A stretch of 64,000 nucleotides of DNA from JBBIMP01 sp037444305 (GTDB lineage Bacteria; Acidobacteriota; UBA6911), in the NCBI GenBank assembly GCA_037444305.1, contig JBBIMP010000027.1:1-64000 (forward strand), given 5' to 3'. The translations under genes and the position numbers were made by a program. How positions within the stretch are numbered: the stretch's first letter is position 1; every line of letters starts with the position of its first letter. This document shows, piece after piece, positions 27,322-36,433 of this stretch. Below the pieces are notes generated by a model that was not told the DNA's origin, searched no databases, and was given only the letters and a program-made list of their open reading frames with translations.

Positions 27322-28335
27322 TTACTTCACCGGCATGTACAGGTGGGTGATCAGTTCTTCCTCGGGCGTATTTCCCGGATCGCTCACGTACTGCTCCCAG
27401 GGATCGCCGGCAACCTCCAGACCGTGCGCCGCGATGAACGCCATGACTTTTTCCATGGTCATGGCAATGCCGCGGTATGGACCGACGTGGATCGCCTTCA
27501 CGGCCTTTCCGCCGTAGGTCTGCCCGAGCTTAACCCGCGCATCGCCCGCGATCTCCCGGTCGGACGTTCGCTCGATGGGAATGCCGGCGTCAAAGATATA
27601 CCCGGGATCGGAGGACCTGTAGATCGCCACCGGGGCGCCGGCTGCCTTCAACGGGTTCCTGGCCACAAACCTCGATACCTCGGCGTAGGCAGCAGCCAGG
27701 GCGGCTGAAATTTCGCCGGGCTCCTTCCCCGAAGTTCCGCCCGCGTAGGCGATCTCCACCGGAACCGCCAGGATGATGCCGATTTCCATGCCCGTCCAGT
27801 CGGCCTGCGGCAGGCTCTCGGCCAGCTGCTTGAGGCCGGCCAGCCCCTTTTCGTAGTCAGCTCCGATGATCCGGTCGAAGAGCAGTCCGTAGTACCGGCT
27901 GACCAGGTTGCTCCCCAGGTCGGTCTCAAAACCCCACACGGTTGCCGTCCCGCCGGCTTCAGGATCCAGCCTGAAGAACGATTTGGCCTTGCCCTGTTCG
28001 CCGAAGTCGAGTTCCAGCCGCACCAGCCTGTAGGGCACGCTCTCGACGATCTCCTGGCTGCCGGCACCCACGTCGGGATTGTCACTGGTCCAGGAGATCC
28101 TGGCGCCGAGTCCAAAATCCGGCCCCGAGAGCTCGTACCTTGCTCCCGGGTCCACTTCGTACCAGGGGGACCACTTGTTGAAGTTCTTGAAGCCATTTAC
28201 CAGGGCGAAAACGGTTCCCTGGGGCGCCGCAATCACGGTAGACCTTTCCACTCTCACGATGCTCGGAAGAAAGAGTCCAACCACAACCAGCAAGGCAAGA
28301 ATCACAACGACGGCAAGCAGTATTTTCTTGAACAT
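27322..28335 (-). CDS. Membrane-anchored SRPBCC plus GyrI-like protein
   Basis: 337 residues. One N-terminal membrane helix (ILLAVVVILALLVVVGLFL) is followed by an SRPBCC/polyketide-cyclase-like ligand-binding domain (30-185). A GyrI-like (AraC effector-binding type) domain follows (190-337), ending LITHLYMPVK. Both domains bind small hydrophobic or aromatic molecules in other proteins. No DNA-binding domain is present, so it is not a regulator of the AraC type. Its ligand is unknown. It is convergent with korB, 14 bases apart. Confidence 0.75.
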   Translation of the reverse strand: MFKKILLAVVVILALLVVVGLFLPSIVRVERSTVIAAPQGTVFALVNGFKNFNKWSPWYEVDPGARYELSGPDFGLGARISWTSDNPDVGAGSQEIVESVPYRLVRLELDFGEQGKAKSFFRLDPEAGGTATVWGFETDLGSNLVSRYYGLLFDRIIGADYEKGLAGLKQLAESLPQADWTGMEIGIILAVPVEIAYAGGTSGKEPGEISAALAAAYAEVSRFVARNPLKAAGAPVAIYRSSDPGYIFDAGIPIERTSDREIAGDARVKLGQTYGGKAVKAIHVGPYRGIAMTMEKVMAFIAAHGLEVAGDPWEQYVSDPGNTPEEELITHLYMPVK

Positions 28336-28493
28336 GGGCTTCTCACCTCCTCGGCTAAGATACCATCAAGCGCCGCCCGGTGCATGACGGATCTCAACCT
28401 GTGGTCGGCCAGGCCCCGCCCGTTCTCAGGCGGAACATTGACGCCCGGCGAAGCAGCCGCTACGATGGCGCTGCCCAGGAAGGAGAGAATTCG

Positions 28494-29000
28494 ATGGCCG
28501 GCATGCAGTCTTTCGATGTCACGACGGGATGCGACCTGCAGGAAGTGGACAACGCAGTCAACCAGGCGCTCAAGGAAATCAACCAGCGCTACGATTTCAA
28601 GGGCCTGAGGGTTGGAATCGACTTCCGGCGCGCCGAGAACAAGATCATCCTGCGCGCGCCTGACGAGTTCAAGCTCAACGCGCTGTGGGAGGTTTTGCAG
28701 CAGAAGATGGTGCGTCGTCACGTACCGGTGAAAAATCTCAAGGCCGGCCGTGTTCTCCCCTCGGCGGGCACCAGCGTGACTCAGGAAATCGACCTGCAGC
28801 AGGGAATCCCGTCGGAGACCGCGCGGGCGATCGTAAAGGCGATCAAGGAGCGCAAGATCAGGAAGGTCCAGTCCGAGATTCAGGGCGACCAGGTGAGGAT
28901 CTCGGCCCCTTCACGGGACGACCTGCAGGCTGTTATCGCCTTCCTCAGGGAGCAGGATTTCGGCATAGAGCTCAGATTCGGCAATTACCGCGGCACTTAA
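28494..29000 (+). CDS. yajQ: YajQ-family cyclic-di-GMP-binding protein (UPF0234)
   Basis: 168 residues, the normal family size (about 163). Typical motifs are MQSFDVTTGCDLQEVDNAV, then NQRYDFKG and, in the C-terminal half, IVKAIKERKIRKVQSEIQGDQVRI. YajQ homologues bind cyclic di-GMP or nucleotides and act in signalling; that role is known for other species and inferred here. AAGGAG lies 10 bases upstream of the ATG. Its stop codon, TAA at 28998-29000, is also the first three bases of the fold-back element. Confidence 0.92.
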   Translation: MAGMQSFDVTTGCDLQEVDNAVNQALKEINQRYDFKGLRVGIDFRRAENKIILRAPDEFKLNALWEVLQQKMVRRHVPVKNLKAGRVLPSAGTSVTQEIDLQQGIPSETARAIVKAIKERKIRKVQSEIQGDQVRISAPSRDDLQAVIAFLREQDFGIELRFGNYRGT

Positions 29001-29303
29001 TTTCGGGGACAGGCGTGAATAGCGCTTAAATAAGGAATCGAGGACCCTGAAAGGGTCCAACAGGAAAGCTCAGGGCGTAAGCCCCGGGCAAGGCGGGCCA
29101 AGGAGAGAGAGGAGCCCTGCAAGGGCGACACCGGCTGTGCCGCCCTTGCAGGGCTCAATCCCGGCATTCGCCGACAACCCAGGGCTTACGCCCTGGGCTT
29201 TCCCGCGCCGCCCCTTCGGGGCTTAAGCAATTGATTCGGCGACGTTACCAGGTGATTTCGATCCCCTTCAACTAAGCGCTATTCGTGCCTGTCCCCGAAA
29301 TTA
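28998..29303. repeat. 306-base nested fold-back element with 31-base terminal inverted repeats
   Basis: The ends (28998-29028 and 29273-29303) are inverted copies matching at 29 of 31 positions and begin TAATTTCGGGGACAGGC. Inside, 29064-29086 pairs with 29180-29202 (21 of 23), and 29112-29126 pairs perfectly with 29142-29156 over a 15-base loop. The whole unit can fold back on itself. No transposase is present; it looks like a non-autonomous MITE/REPIN-type element. Both ends supply the TAA stop of a flanking gene: yajQ on the left and the UPF0182 gene on the right. Confidence 0.88.
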
Positions 29304-32021
29304 CCTGCGGGATTTCTGGAGATCGCTCAGGACTGCGCCCAGCTTCCCGAGTTCCTCCCCGTACTTTGCCCAATCGCCCTGCCGCTGCGCCTGGATGGCC
29401 CGGTCATAGGCTTCGGCCGCAAGCCGGACCAGATCGGCGGCCGCAGCCGGCGCCGCAGCCTCCCTGGCCTGCTGCCCCGTAGTTTCGGTCAGCCGCGGCT
29501 CCGCCGTCGGCGCCACTTCAGCCTCGAATATCCGGGCAATCGAAGCCTCCAGCGTTTCCTCCATCGCAATCCGGTTTTCGTAAGCCACAATCACCCGCTT
29601 CAATTCCGGAATCTTGCCCGCTTCCGCCCTCAGGTAGAGCGGCCGGACGTACAACAAGCCTTCCTCGATCGGAATAACCAGCAGCGTCCCCTGAATCACC
29701 TGAGAACCGCGCTGGTCCCACAATGAGATCTGGCGCGAGATGTCGGCGTCCTGATTGATCCGGGCCACGATCTGCTTGGGCCCAAAAATGAGCTTCTGCT
29801 TGGGGAAGCGGTACACCACGAGCTTGCCGTAGGCTTCCCCGTCGCTGCGCGCCACCATCCAGGCCGAAAGGTTGTCCTTGCCCCGCGGCGTAAACGGGAG
29901 CATAAGGATGAACTCCTCATTCTCCTCCTGCGGCAGCCGCATGATCACGTAGTAGGGGGACATCGCCTTGGCCCCCCCGGCGGAGGCGATCACCGGGATC
30001 TCCCACTGGTCCTCCTTGTTGTAAAAGACCTGCGGGTTGGTCATGTGGTAAACGGCATAGATGTAGGTCTGGAGCCGGAATATGTCCTCCGGATAGCGGA
30101 CGTGCGCGCGCAGATCCCGCGGCATCTCGTCGATGGGCCGCATGAGGCCGGGGAAGATCCCCTGATAGGTCCTGATCACGGGATCGTTCGGATCCGAGAT
30201 GTAGAGGTCCACCGCACCGTTGTAGGCATCCAGCACCAGCTTGACGGAATTCCGGATGTAGTTCCCCACACCCCTCGTGTAGAGCGAATACGGGTAGCGG
30301 TCACTCGTAGTGTAGGCGTCCTGGATCCAGCAGAGCCTACCCTCGGAGACGACCATGTAGGGATCCTGGTCCAGGATCAGGAACGGGGCCAGGCGCGCCA
30401 GCCGGCTGCGCAGATCCCGGTGATAGAGGAACCGGCTGTCGTTCTTCACCAGCGGCGAGAGGACGATATTGGGATCGCGGAACTGGAAGGCGAACAGGAG
30501 CTTCCGCAGGAAGGAATTCACCGGGACGCCGCCCGAGCCTTCGTACGTCGAGTAGACGTTCTCCTCGCCCGAAGGATAGTCGAATTCTTTGGCATCCGTT
30601 TTCACCACCACGTAACCGCGCGTCAGCTCCCCGTAGTAGATCTCAGGGCGGGCGACCTGCAGGAGCGGTTCCTGCGCCCGCGGCGGGATGTCCTGCACCA
30701 GCAGCATCGGCAGTCCTTCGGGCGTCACCCGGTTCACCGGGCCGAGCGTGATCCCATAGCCGTGCGTGTAGGTCAGGTGCTCGTTGATCCAGTTGCGCTC
30801 GGGCAGGCTTGCCGAGTCCATTTCACGCGGCGAGAGCATCATCTGCTGCGGGACGCCGTGCATCGTGTACCGGTCGTTGTCCACCGAGATGAAGTCGTAG
30901 TAGGTGCGAATCTCCTGGATCTGGCTGAAGGCGTCCAGCAGCGGCTCGTGATCCCAGAGGCGGATGCTGCGAATCGTGTTGGCATTTGCCCGGATGTCCT
31001 CCGGGGTGATGGCCTTGTCGCCGGAGAGGTTGCGCTCTTCCACCGCCGAGAGGTTGTAGGCCCGCAGCGTCGCCTGGATCGCGTGTTCGATTTGAGGCGA
31101 TTCCCTCACGAGCTCGTTGGGGCTCACCACGAATTTCTGCAGAATCGAAGGGTAGAGATTGCCGACCAGCAGGACCGTCACATAGAGCACGACCGCCGCG
31201 ATCGCCGCCCGGTTCCTGGCGGAGAAGGCGTTGTACACCCAGAGCACGGCCCCCAGAAGCGCCGCCGTGGCCAGGACTGCCAGCATGGGCAGCCTGCCGT
31301 GGAGGTCCGAATAGTTGGCGCCCGAAATCAGCTCATGCCGGGAAAAGAGCAGCTGAAAGCGGTCCAGCCAGGCCGTGGCCCCCAGCAGGAGAAAGAACAG
31401 CGCCGCCAGCAGCGAGATGTGCGCGCCGGCCCCGGCAGATTTTCCGGCCACATTCAGCCTGGCGATCTTGAGGCTGCCCTTGAAATAATAGAGGGCAACG
31501 ACGCCGGCCAGGCTCAGGCCGCACAGTATCAGACCCAACCGGACCAGATCCTGCATCACCGGCAGCGTGAAGAAGTAGTAGGAAATGTCGCGCGCAAATA
31601 TCGGATCCGCATCGCCGAACTCGACACCCTTCAGCCACCGCCAGATCACCTCCCAGCGCTCCGCCGCCCTCAGGGCCACCACCAGGGCAACCAGGAGGGA
31701 AATCACGCCGACCGCACGCCTGACAACCTCCCGGGAGAATCGGTGGGCTGTGAGACTCCCGTCCGGCGTGGGTATGCTGATCTCGATGGATCCGGGGCCC
31801 CGGTTTGCCAGCGAGAGGTTCAGATAGAGGAAAAAAAACACAATGGCGAGCGTGGCCGTTCCGGTAATGCTCTTGGCATAGATGACCGTTGTGAACACGA
31901 CCGTCTTGCCCAACTCCTGAAACCAGAGCCAGTCAAAGTAAAGGTTCACGGCAAACGACAATCCGCCCGCGAGCAAAAAAAGCAGGAGCAGTGTTACGAT
32001 CCAAGATATTCTTTTCCCCAT
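29301..32021 (-). CDS. UPF0182 family membrane protein
   Basis: 906 residues, typical for UPF0182/COG1615. The N-terminal third has about seven membrane helices (first one WIVTLLLLFLLAGGLSFAV). The remainder is a large soluble domain with family motifs such as YTHGYGITLGPVN and DQDPYMVV. The last 80 residues are Ala/Glu-rich and probably helical. The function of the family is not established. Its TAA stop (29303-29301) is supplied by the fold-back element. It is divergent from the SRPBCC gene. Confidence 0.92.
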   Translation of the reverse strand: MGKRISWIVTLLLLFLLAGGLSFAVNLYFDWLWFQELGKTVVFTTVIYAKSITGTATLAIVFFFLYLNLSLANRGPGSIEISIPTPDGSLTAHRFSREVVRRAVGVISLLVALVVALRAAERWEVIWRWLKGVEFGDADPIFARDISYYFFTLPVMQDLVRLGLILCGLSLAGVVALYYFKGSLKIARLNVAGKSAGAGAHISLLAALFFLLLGATAWLDRFQLLFSRHELISGANYSDLHGRLPMLAVLATAALLGAVLWVYNAFSARNRAAIAAVVLYVTVLLVGNLYPSILQKFVVSPNELVRESPQIEHAIQATLRAYNLSAVEERNLSGDKAITPEDIRANANTIRSIRLWDHEPLLDAFSQIQEIRTYYDFISVDNDRYTMHGVPQQMMLSPREMDSASLPERNWINEHLTYTHGYGITLGPVNRVTPEGLPMLLVQDIPPRAQEPLLQVARPEIYYGELTRGYVVVKTDAKEFDYPSGEENVYSTYEGSGGVPVNSFLRKLLFAFQFRDPNIVLSPLVKNDSRFLYHRDLRSRLARLAPFLILDQDPYMVVSEGRLCWIQDAYTTSDRYPYSLYTRGVGNYIRNSVKLVLDAYNGAVDLYISDPNDPVIRTYQGIFPGLMRPIDEMPRDLRAHVRYPEDIFRLQTYIYAVYHMTNPQVFYNKEDQWEIPVIASAGGAKAMSPYYVIMRLPQEENEEFILMLPFTPRGKDNLSAWMVARSDGEAYGKLVVYRFPKQKLIFGPKQIVARINQDADISRQISLWDQRGSQVIQGTLLVIPIEEGLLYVRPLYLRAEAGKIPELKRVIVAYENRIAMEETLEASIARIFEAEVAPTAEPRLTETTGQQAREAAAPAAAADLVRLAAEAYDRAIQAQRQGDWAKYGEELGKLGAVLSDLQKSRR

Positions 32022-32204
32022 CGCTTCATCCTTTGGATACCAGTACGTTTGAGCCTTCCAAGCCTTCCGGTCGGGCCATCATCCTCGCCGCCGGTTGCAA
32101 GACCTTACATTAACCCGCCTTGCCTCCAGCTTCAATCGCAACCGTAAGGCGTGCTCCACAATTACGTCTGTGGTATCGTTTCGACGTTGTCCATACCGGA
32201 GACC

Positions 32205-32678
32205 ATGGTGAACGACGGAATCATCGAGAAGAAGGTCCTCATCCAGGCTTCCCCGGAGATTGTGTTCGAAGCTCTGACAAATGCGAAGGACCTTGTGCGC
32301 TGGTTCTGCGACCGGGCAGCTTCGGATCCCCGGGTCGGCGGCGAATTCAAGGCTACATGGAGAGCCGGAAGATCCTTCCGCAAGGGATTGGCGTTCTATA
32401 CGCAGCTGGACCCGGCCCGAACAGTGGAATTGACCTGGGAGGTGGAAGCCGGCGCGGATTCCGGCGCCATCGGCGTCCATACACTCCGGTACTCCATTCG
32501 CCCGCGCAAAGATGGATGCGAAGTCACCATGTGCGATGCGGGCAATCCGCCGCCCGACGACGAAGTCTACGCCGCGCTCGACCACGGCTGGATCGGCATC
32601 CTGCGGGATTTCAAGGAACACTGCGAAGCAAGGGAGCGTGCCGCCCGGAAGCGGCTGTCGCGCAATGCTGCTCCATAG
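32205..32678 (+). CDS. SRPBCC/AHSA1-like domain protein
   Basis: 157 residues from the ATG at 32205 (GGAG 4 bases upstream; 18 open codons before it lack a better start). The AHSA1/SRPBCC pattern is clear: VLIQASPEIVFEALTNAKDLVRWF, a Gly-rich turn (DPRVGGEF), and the final helix GWIGILRDFKEHCEA. It is a soluble hydrophobic-ligand-binding fold. The specific role is unknown. It is followed 33 bases later by a secreted-protein gene on the same strand. Confidence 0.78.
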   Translation: MVNDGIIEKKVLIQASPEIVFEALTNAKDLVRWFCDRAASDPRVGGEFKATWRAGRSFRKGLAFYTQLDPARTVELTWEVEAGADSGAIGVHTLRYSIRPRKDGCEVTMCDAGNPPPDDEVYAALDHGWIGILRDFKEHCEARERAARKRLSRNAAP

Positions 32679-32711
32679 CCAATGCGGCCTTCGCCCGGGG
32701 AGGCGCAGCCG

Positions 32712-33581
32712 ATGAAGACTTTCCTCCTGCTTGCTACCGCGCTCTTTCTGCCCGGGATCTCCGCCCCAGAGGCCGCCGCGGCGGAACTGAAGGAGAAAAC
32801 TATCCAGGCGTGGAATCGCTATGTAGGCTGGACCGCGGCCCGCGTAGATCGGGAGCTTTCCGATCCGGACCGGTTCCTGATTCTCGACCACCTTCCCGCC
32901 ACGGCATCGGCGGCGCTGCGCCGCAGGGTGGCGAACGGTGCAATCGTGATCGAAAAAATGGAGGGTGTTGTCCCGAAAGGAGAGAAGTTCGACGTTCCCG
33001 ACGGCGAGATCCACCACTGGTGGGGAGCAGTGCTCGTTCCCGACGTGACACTCGAGAATCTGCTTCTCTTTCTCCAGGATTACGACAACCACGCGAATAG
33101 GTTTTCCGACGTGGAAAGATCGCGCCTGGTCTCGAGGGAGGGAAATCGCTTCAGGTTCCAGTTCCGGCTTACCCGGTCCAAGGCCTTTTTCACCGCCCAT
33201 TACAACACCGACCAGGAGGCGGTTTATGCCGCCCACGGGCCCCGCCGCGCTTCCAGCCGCAGTGTCGCCACGCGCATCGCCGAAATCGAGGATGCCGGCA
33301 CGCCAGGGGAAAAGGAGCGGCCGCCGGGAGACGATCGCGGTTTTCTCTGGCGGCTCGTGAGTTGGTGGCGGTTTCAGCAGACGGAGAAGGGGGTGCTCGT
33401 GGAGTGCGAGTCTGCCAGCCTGAGCCGCGACATTCCCGGCGTGGTCCGGCTGATTCCGCTGCTGAGCGGTTACATCCGTTCCACCCCCAGAGAGTCGCTG
33501 GAATCGGTTCTCGCGTCCATCCGCGCTGCCGCCCCGGGGCACGGGCTCACTGCGAGGCAGGCCCCTTCACAGAAACCCTGA
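32712..33581 (+). CDS. Secreted protein of unknown function
   Basis: 289 residues. The ATG at 32712 gives a signal peptide (MKTFLLLATALFLPGISAPEAAA) with GGAGG about 9 bases upstream. The mature protein is about 265 residues with conserved-looking Trp/Asp clusters (WNRYVGWTAARVDREL, IHHWWGAVLVPD, FLQDYDNHANRF). It resembles uncharacterised periplasmic proteins seen in Acidobacteriota, but no function can be named. Its 3' end overlaps the convergent OsmC gene by 35 bases. Confidence 0.7.
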   Translation: MKTFLLLATALFLPGISAPEAAAAELKEKTIQAWNRYVGWTAARVDRELSDPDRFLILDHLPATASAALRRRVANGAIVIEKMEGVVPKGEKFDVPDGEIHHWWGAVLVPDVTLENLLLFLQDYDNHANRFSDVERSRLVSREGNRFRFQFRLTRSKAFFTAHYNTDQEAVYAAHGPRRASSRSVATRIAEIEDAGTPGEKERPPGDDRGFLWRLVSWWRFQQTEKGVLVECESASLSRDIPGVVRLIPLLSGYIRSTPRESLESVLASIRAAAPGHGLTARQAPSQKP

Positions 33582-34002
33582 CATCGATTCCCTGGCGCAC
33601 GCTTTGGGATACAACGCAGAAATCCTCGTACAGTGAAAGGCATCGCCGGGCCTTTTCCCATGCCGCGGCATCCAGCCCCGGCGTTATTTCGACCTCGATG
33701 CCCAGCACGCGGAGGCGCCCCTGCTCGTTGCGATCGATTGCGGTCCGCACCAGGGTCTTGAGCCCCGTAACCTCTATCCGGGATTTCTTCAGGCAAAAAA
33801 TGAGGCTGGCGCTGAGGCAGTTTCCCACGGCCGCAGCAAGAAGGCGCGAGGCGTTGGGCCCCTTGTCACCGCCAAGCGGAGGGGGTTCATCCAGCAACAG
33901 CCCTGCAAACTGCTCCTTGTCGAACCGGACGCGGAACTCGAAACCGTCGATCTGCTCGAGTTCCAGGGTGAATCCTTTGTGCTCGGATCCCGCGCTGCTC
34001 AT
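33547..34002 (-). CDS. OsmC/Ohr-family protein
   Basis: 151 residues. Both redox cysteines of the family are visible, in AAAVGNCLSASLIF near residue 63 and in SLYEDFCVVSQSVR near residue 127. OsmC/Ohr proteins reduce organic hydroperoxides in the cytoplasm using this cysteine pair. The ATG at 34002 is chosen because GGAGG is 5 bases upstream; a GTG at 34008 overlaps the ribosome-binding site and is less likely. Its last 35 bases overlap the 3' end of the convergent secreted-protein gene. Confidence 0.85.
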   Translation of the reverse strand: MSSAGSEHKGFTLELEQIDGFEFRVRFDKEQFAGLLLDEPPPLGGDKGPNASRLLAAAVGNCLSASLIFCLKKSRIEVTGLKTLVRTAIDRNEQGRLRVLGIEVEITPGLDAAAWEKARRCLSLYEDFCVVSQSVRQGIDVRVSVKGPASQ

Positions 34003-34157
34003 AAACACCTCCGGGACAGCCTTATGTGGAGGAGGCGGACGGATCTTAAACGAACGAAGACCGCAGCCCCCTCTGCCTTCGATGTAAGTTGTGATACGCT
34101 TTGTCTGCCCCGCGGGGCATTACCACCGAGTATGGCACGTCCATCAAGGAGGGGAAT

Positions 34158-34856
34158 GTGAAAAGATTCTCGATTTTGGCGTTGGCTGCCCTTATATCCT
34201 GCCAGGGCATTCTGTTGGCGTCCCAGAGCAATGAAGTCGGCGACCGGGTGATCCGCGCTACCTTGGCAATCCGGGAGGTCGCCAACATTCCGGAGAATGG
34301 TATTCCGCAGGATCTTCTGGACAAATGCGCGTGCGTCGCCGTCATCCCTTCAATGAAAAAAGCGGGCTTCATCTTCGGGGGCAATTACGGCAAGGGTCTC
34401 ATCTCCTGCAGGACGAACAACGGGGAAGGCCCCTGGAGCGCGCCCTCGATGCTCTCGATGGGCGGCGGCAGCTTCGGACTGCAGATCGGCGCGCAGGCGA
34501 CCGATCTCGTCCTGGTGGTCATGAACGTGCGCGGAATCGAAAGCCTGCTGGACAGCAAGATCACGCTTGGCGGCGATGCCTCCGTGGCCGCCGGACCCGT
34601 GGGCCGGACCGCGCAGGCGGAAACCGACGCATGGATGTCGGCCAAGATCCTGGCCTACTCCAGGTCGCGGGGGCTCTTCGGAGGGATTACGCTGAAGGGG
34701 GGCTGGCTCCGCCCCGACCATGACGCCAACCACGTGCTTTACGGCAAGAAGATCCAGCCCCGTGACATGCTCTTTCAGCCGGCGGGGGACCTTCCGCGGG
34801 ATGCCAAGATTTTTTTCGACGAACTGACAAAGATCAGCCCCAAGAAGGTAAATTGA
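34158..34856 (+). CDS. SYLF-domain (YSC84-like) lipid-binding protein
   Basis: 232 residues. The GTG at 34158 is preceded by AGGAGG at 6 bases and gives a signal peptide (VKRFSILALAALISCQGILLA). The SYLF domain covers most of the mature protein: DKCACVAVIPSMKKAGFIFGG, GGGSFGLQIGAQATDLVLV, and LLDSKITLGGDASVAAGPVG. SYLF domains bind phosphoinositides in eukaryotes; bacterial members are secreted or periplasmic with unclear roles. It is convergent with the tesA-like gene, 24 bases apart. Confidence 0.88.
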   Translation: MKRFSILALAALISCQGILLASQSNEVGDRVIRATLAIREVANIPENGIPQDLLDKCACVAVIPSMKKAGFIFGGNYGKGLISCRTNNGEGPWSAPSMLSMGGGSFGLQIGAQATDLVLVVMNVRGIESLLDSKITLGGDASVAAGPVGRTAQAETDAWMSAKILAYSRSRGLFGGITLKGGWLRPDHDANHVLYGKKIQPRDMLFQPAGDLPRDAKIFFDELTKISPKKVN

Positions 34857-34880
34857 CAAGCACCTGCCCGGTGCCGGGAT

Positions 34881-35576
34881 TTACTCGAGAACCGGGCGGA
34901 GAACCTTCCACACGGTCGCGGCCACGATGTCGTAGCCTTCCGCTGTCGGGTGAATCCCGTCGCTCTGGTTCAGGCGCGGCACCCCGCCCACTCCCTCCAG
35001 CAGGAAGGGGATCAGGGGGATGTCGTGCTCCTTGGCCAGTTCCAGGTACATGTTGTGAAACGAAGCCGTGTACTGTGGTCCGTAATTCGGCGGCATCCGC
35101 ATGCCTCCAAGAATCACCAGCGCTCCGTCCGACCTGAGCGCGGTGACGATCCGGTCCAGGTTCCGCCGTGTGGTTTCAACCGGGATCCCGCGCAGGCCGT
35201 CGTTCCCTCCCAGCGCCACGATCACCACCGCCGGCGCCAACCGCCGGATGGCCGGAAGCCGGTTCAATCCCTGCGCCGAGGTGTCGCCGCTCACGCCGGC
35301 GTTGACCACCCGGTATTTCAGGCCGGCCTCGTCGATCTTCCTCTGAATCTTTGCCGGATAGCTCTCGGAAGGATCTACCCCGGAGCCGGCCGTCAGGCTG
35401 TCCCCGAGCGCGGCGATGACCGGCCTCGGGTCTTCCCCGCGGCTTTTCCCGCCCCGGTCACTCTGCGTCGCCGGCGCCTCCGCACTGCGCGACTGCTCCC
35501 CCAAACCTCCTGCGTTGCAGGCGGCGAAAGAGGCAAGGAGCAGAAAAGCTGCAAAGACGGCTGAGTTTCTCTTCAT
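34881..35576 (-). CDS. tesA: SGNH/GDSL hydrolase lipoprotein (TesA-like arylesterase)
   Basis: 231 residues. A likely lipoprotein signal (hydrophobic run ending LASFAAC) is followed by the SGNH blocks: ALGDSLTAG (Ser nucleophile), GVSGDTSAQ (Gly), GGNDGLRG (Asn) and SDGIHPTAEGY (Asp/His). Family enzymes hydrolyse esters, thioesters or lysophospholipids in the periplasm. It is divergent from a YbbA/YbbP-like ABC pair across 119 bases, the same arrangement as tesA-ybbA-ybbP in enterobacteria. The name rests on that synteny and the fold; substrate is unproven. Confidence 0.85.
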   Translation of the reverse strand: MKRNSAVFAAFLLLASFAACNAGGLGEQSRSAEAPATQSDRGGKSRGEDPRPVIAALGDSLTAGSGVDPSESYPAKIQRKIDEAGLKYRVVNAGVSGDTSAQGLNRLPAIRRLAPAVVIVALGGNDGLRGIPVETTRRNLDRIVTALRSDGALVILGGMRMPPNYGPQYTASFHNMYLELAKEHDIPLIPFLLEGVGGVPRLNQSDGIHPTAEGYDIVAATVWKVLRPVLE

Positions 35577-35695
35577 CGTTTCCACGGTAAATTGCCCCGG
35601 GCGCGGGTCGAGGTCCGAATGAATTCGTCGGGCCCGATACTTTCTCCGGATCCCCCTCTGGTCACCGGCAGCACCCATGTTTAATAATACACGTC

Positions 35696-36433
35696 ATGCA
35701 GAATGATGGAATGATCATAGAGGTCCAAAACCTCACCAAAACCCTCTCCTCGGGATCCCGGCGGGTGGAAATTCTCCGCGGCATTGACCTCGCCGTCCGC
35801 CGGCGTGAAGTCGTCTCGATCGAGGGCCCCTCGGGCAGCGGCAAAAGCACCCTGCTCGGACTCCTCGCCGGCTTCGACTTCCCCACCAGCGGGACGATCC
35901 GGCTCGACGGCGAGGAGATCACGCAGCTGGACGAGGACGCGCTCGCGCTGCTGCGCGGGCGCAAGCTGGGATTCGTGTTCCAGTCCTACAACCTCATCCC
36001 CACCCTGACCGCCGAGGAGAACGTAATGCTCCCGATCGAACTGCGCCAGGATGGGCACGGCGCACAGGGCCGAGCGCGGGAACTGCTGAAGGCCGTCGGG
36101 CTCCAGGACCGTGCAGACCACTATCCGGCGCAGCTCTCGGGCGGCGAGCAGCAGAGAGTGGCCCTGGCCAGGGCGTATGCGGGCAGACCCTCCATCCTCC
36201 TGGCCGATGAGCCGACGGGAAACCTCGACAGCGTCACGGGGCAGATGGTGCTGGATCAGCTGCTCGAACTCAACAGGAGAGAGGGCACGACCCTCGTCCT
36301 GGTCACGCACGATCCCGCCCTGAGCACGGTGGCCGACCGCATCATCCGGCTGCTGGACGGGCGTATCGTGGACGAGATTCACCCGGGGAGCGCTCACCCC
36401 GGGCACTCCGGAGGCCGGTCCGGTGCGCATTGA
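35696..36433 (+). CDS. ybbA: ABC transporter ATP-binding protein (LolD/YbbA type)
   Basis: 245 residues. Walker A GPSGSGKST, Q-loop VFQSYNLIPT, signature LSGGEQQRVALARA, Walker B ILLADEPTGNLDS and H-loop THDPA are all intact. The DEPTGNLD form is typical of ATPases that pair with FtsX-type permeases (LolCDE, MacB, YbbAP). ATG at 35696 or 35711 could be the start. The C-terminal tail after DEIHPG is short and low in complexity, and overlaps the permease start by 11 bases. Confidence 0.9.
   Translation: MQNDGMIIEVQNLTKTLSSGSRRVEILRGIDLAVRRREVVSIEGPSGSGKSTLLGLLAGFDFPTSGTIRLDGEEITQLDEDALALLRGRKLGFVFQSYNLIPTLTAEENVMLPIELRQDGHGAQGRARELLKAVGLQDRADHYPAQLSGGEQQRVALARAYAGRPSILLADEPTGNLDSVTGQMVLDQLLELNRREGTTLVLVTHDPALSTVADRIIRLLDGRIVDEIHPGSAHPGHSGGRSGAH

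Noticed and set aside
28998..29303. Rho-independent terminator shared by yajQ and UPF0182
   Set aside because: The element is far too long, has nested stems and inverted termini and lacks T tracts; terminator activity may be a side effect.
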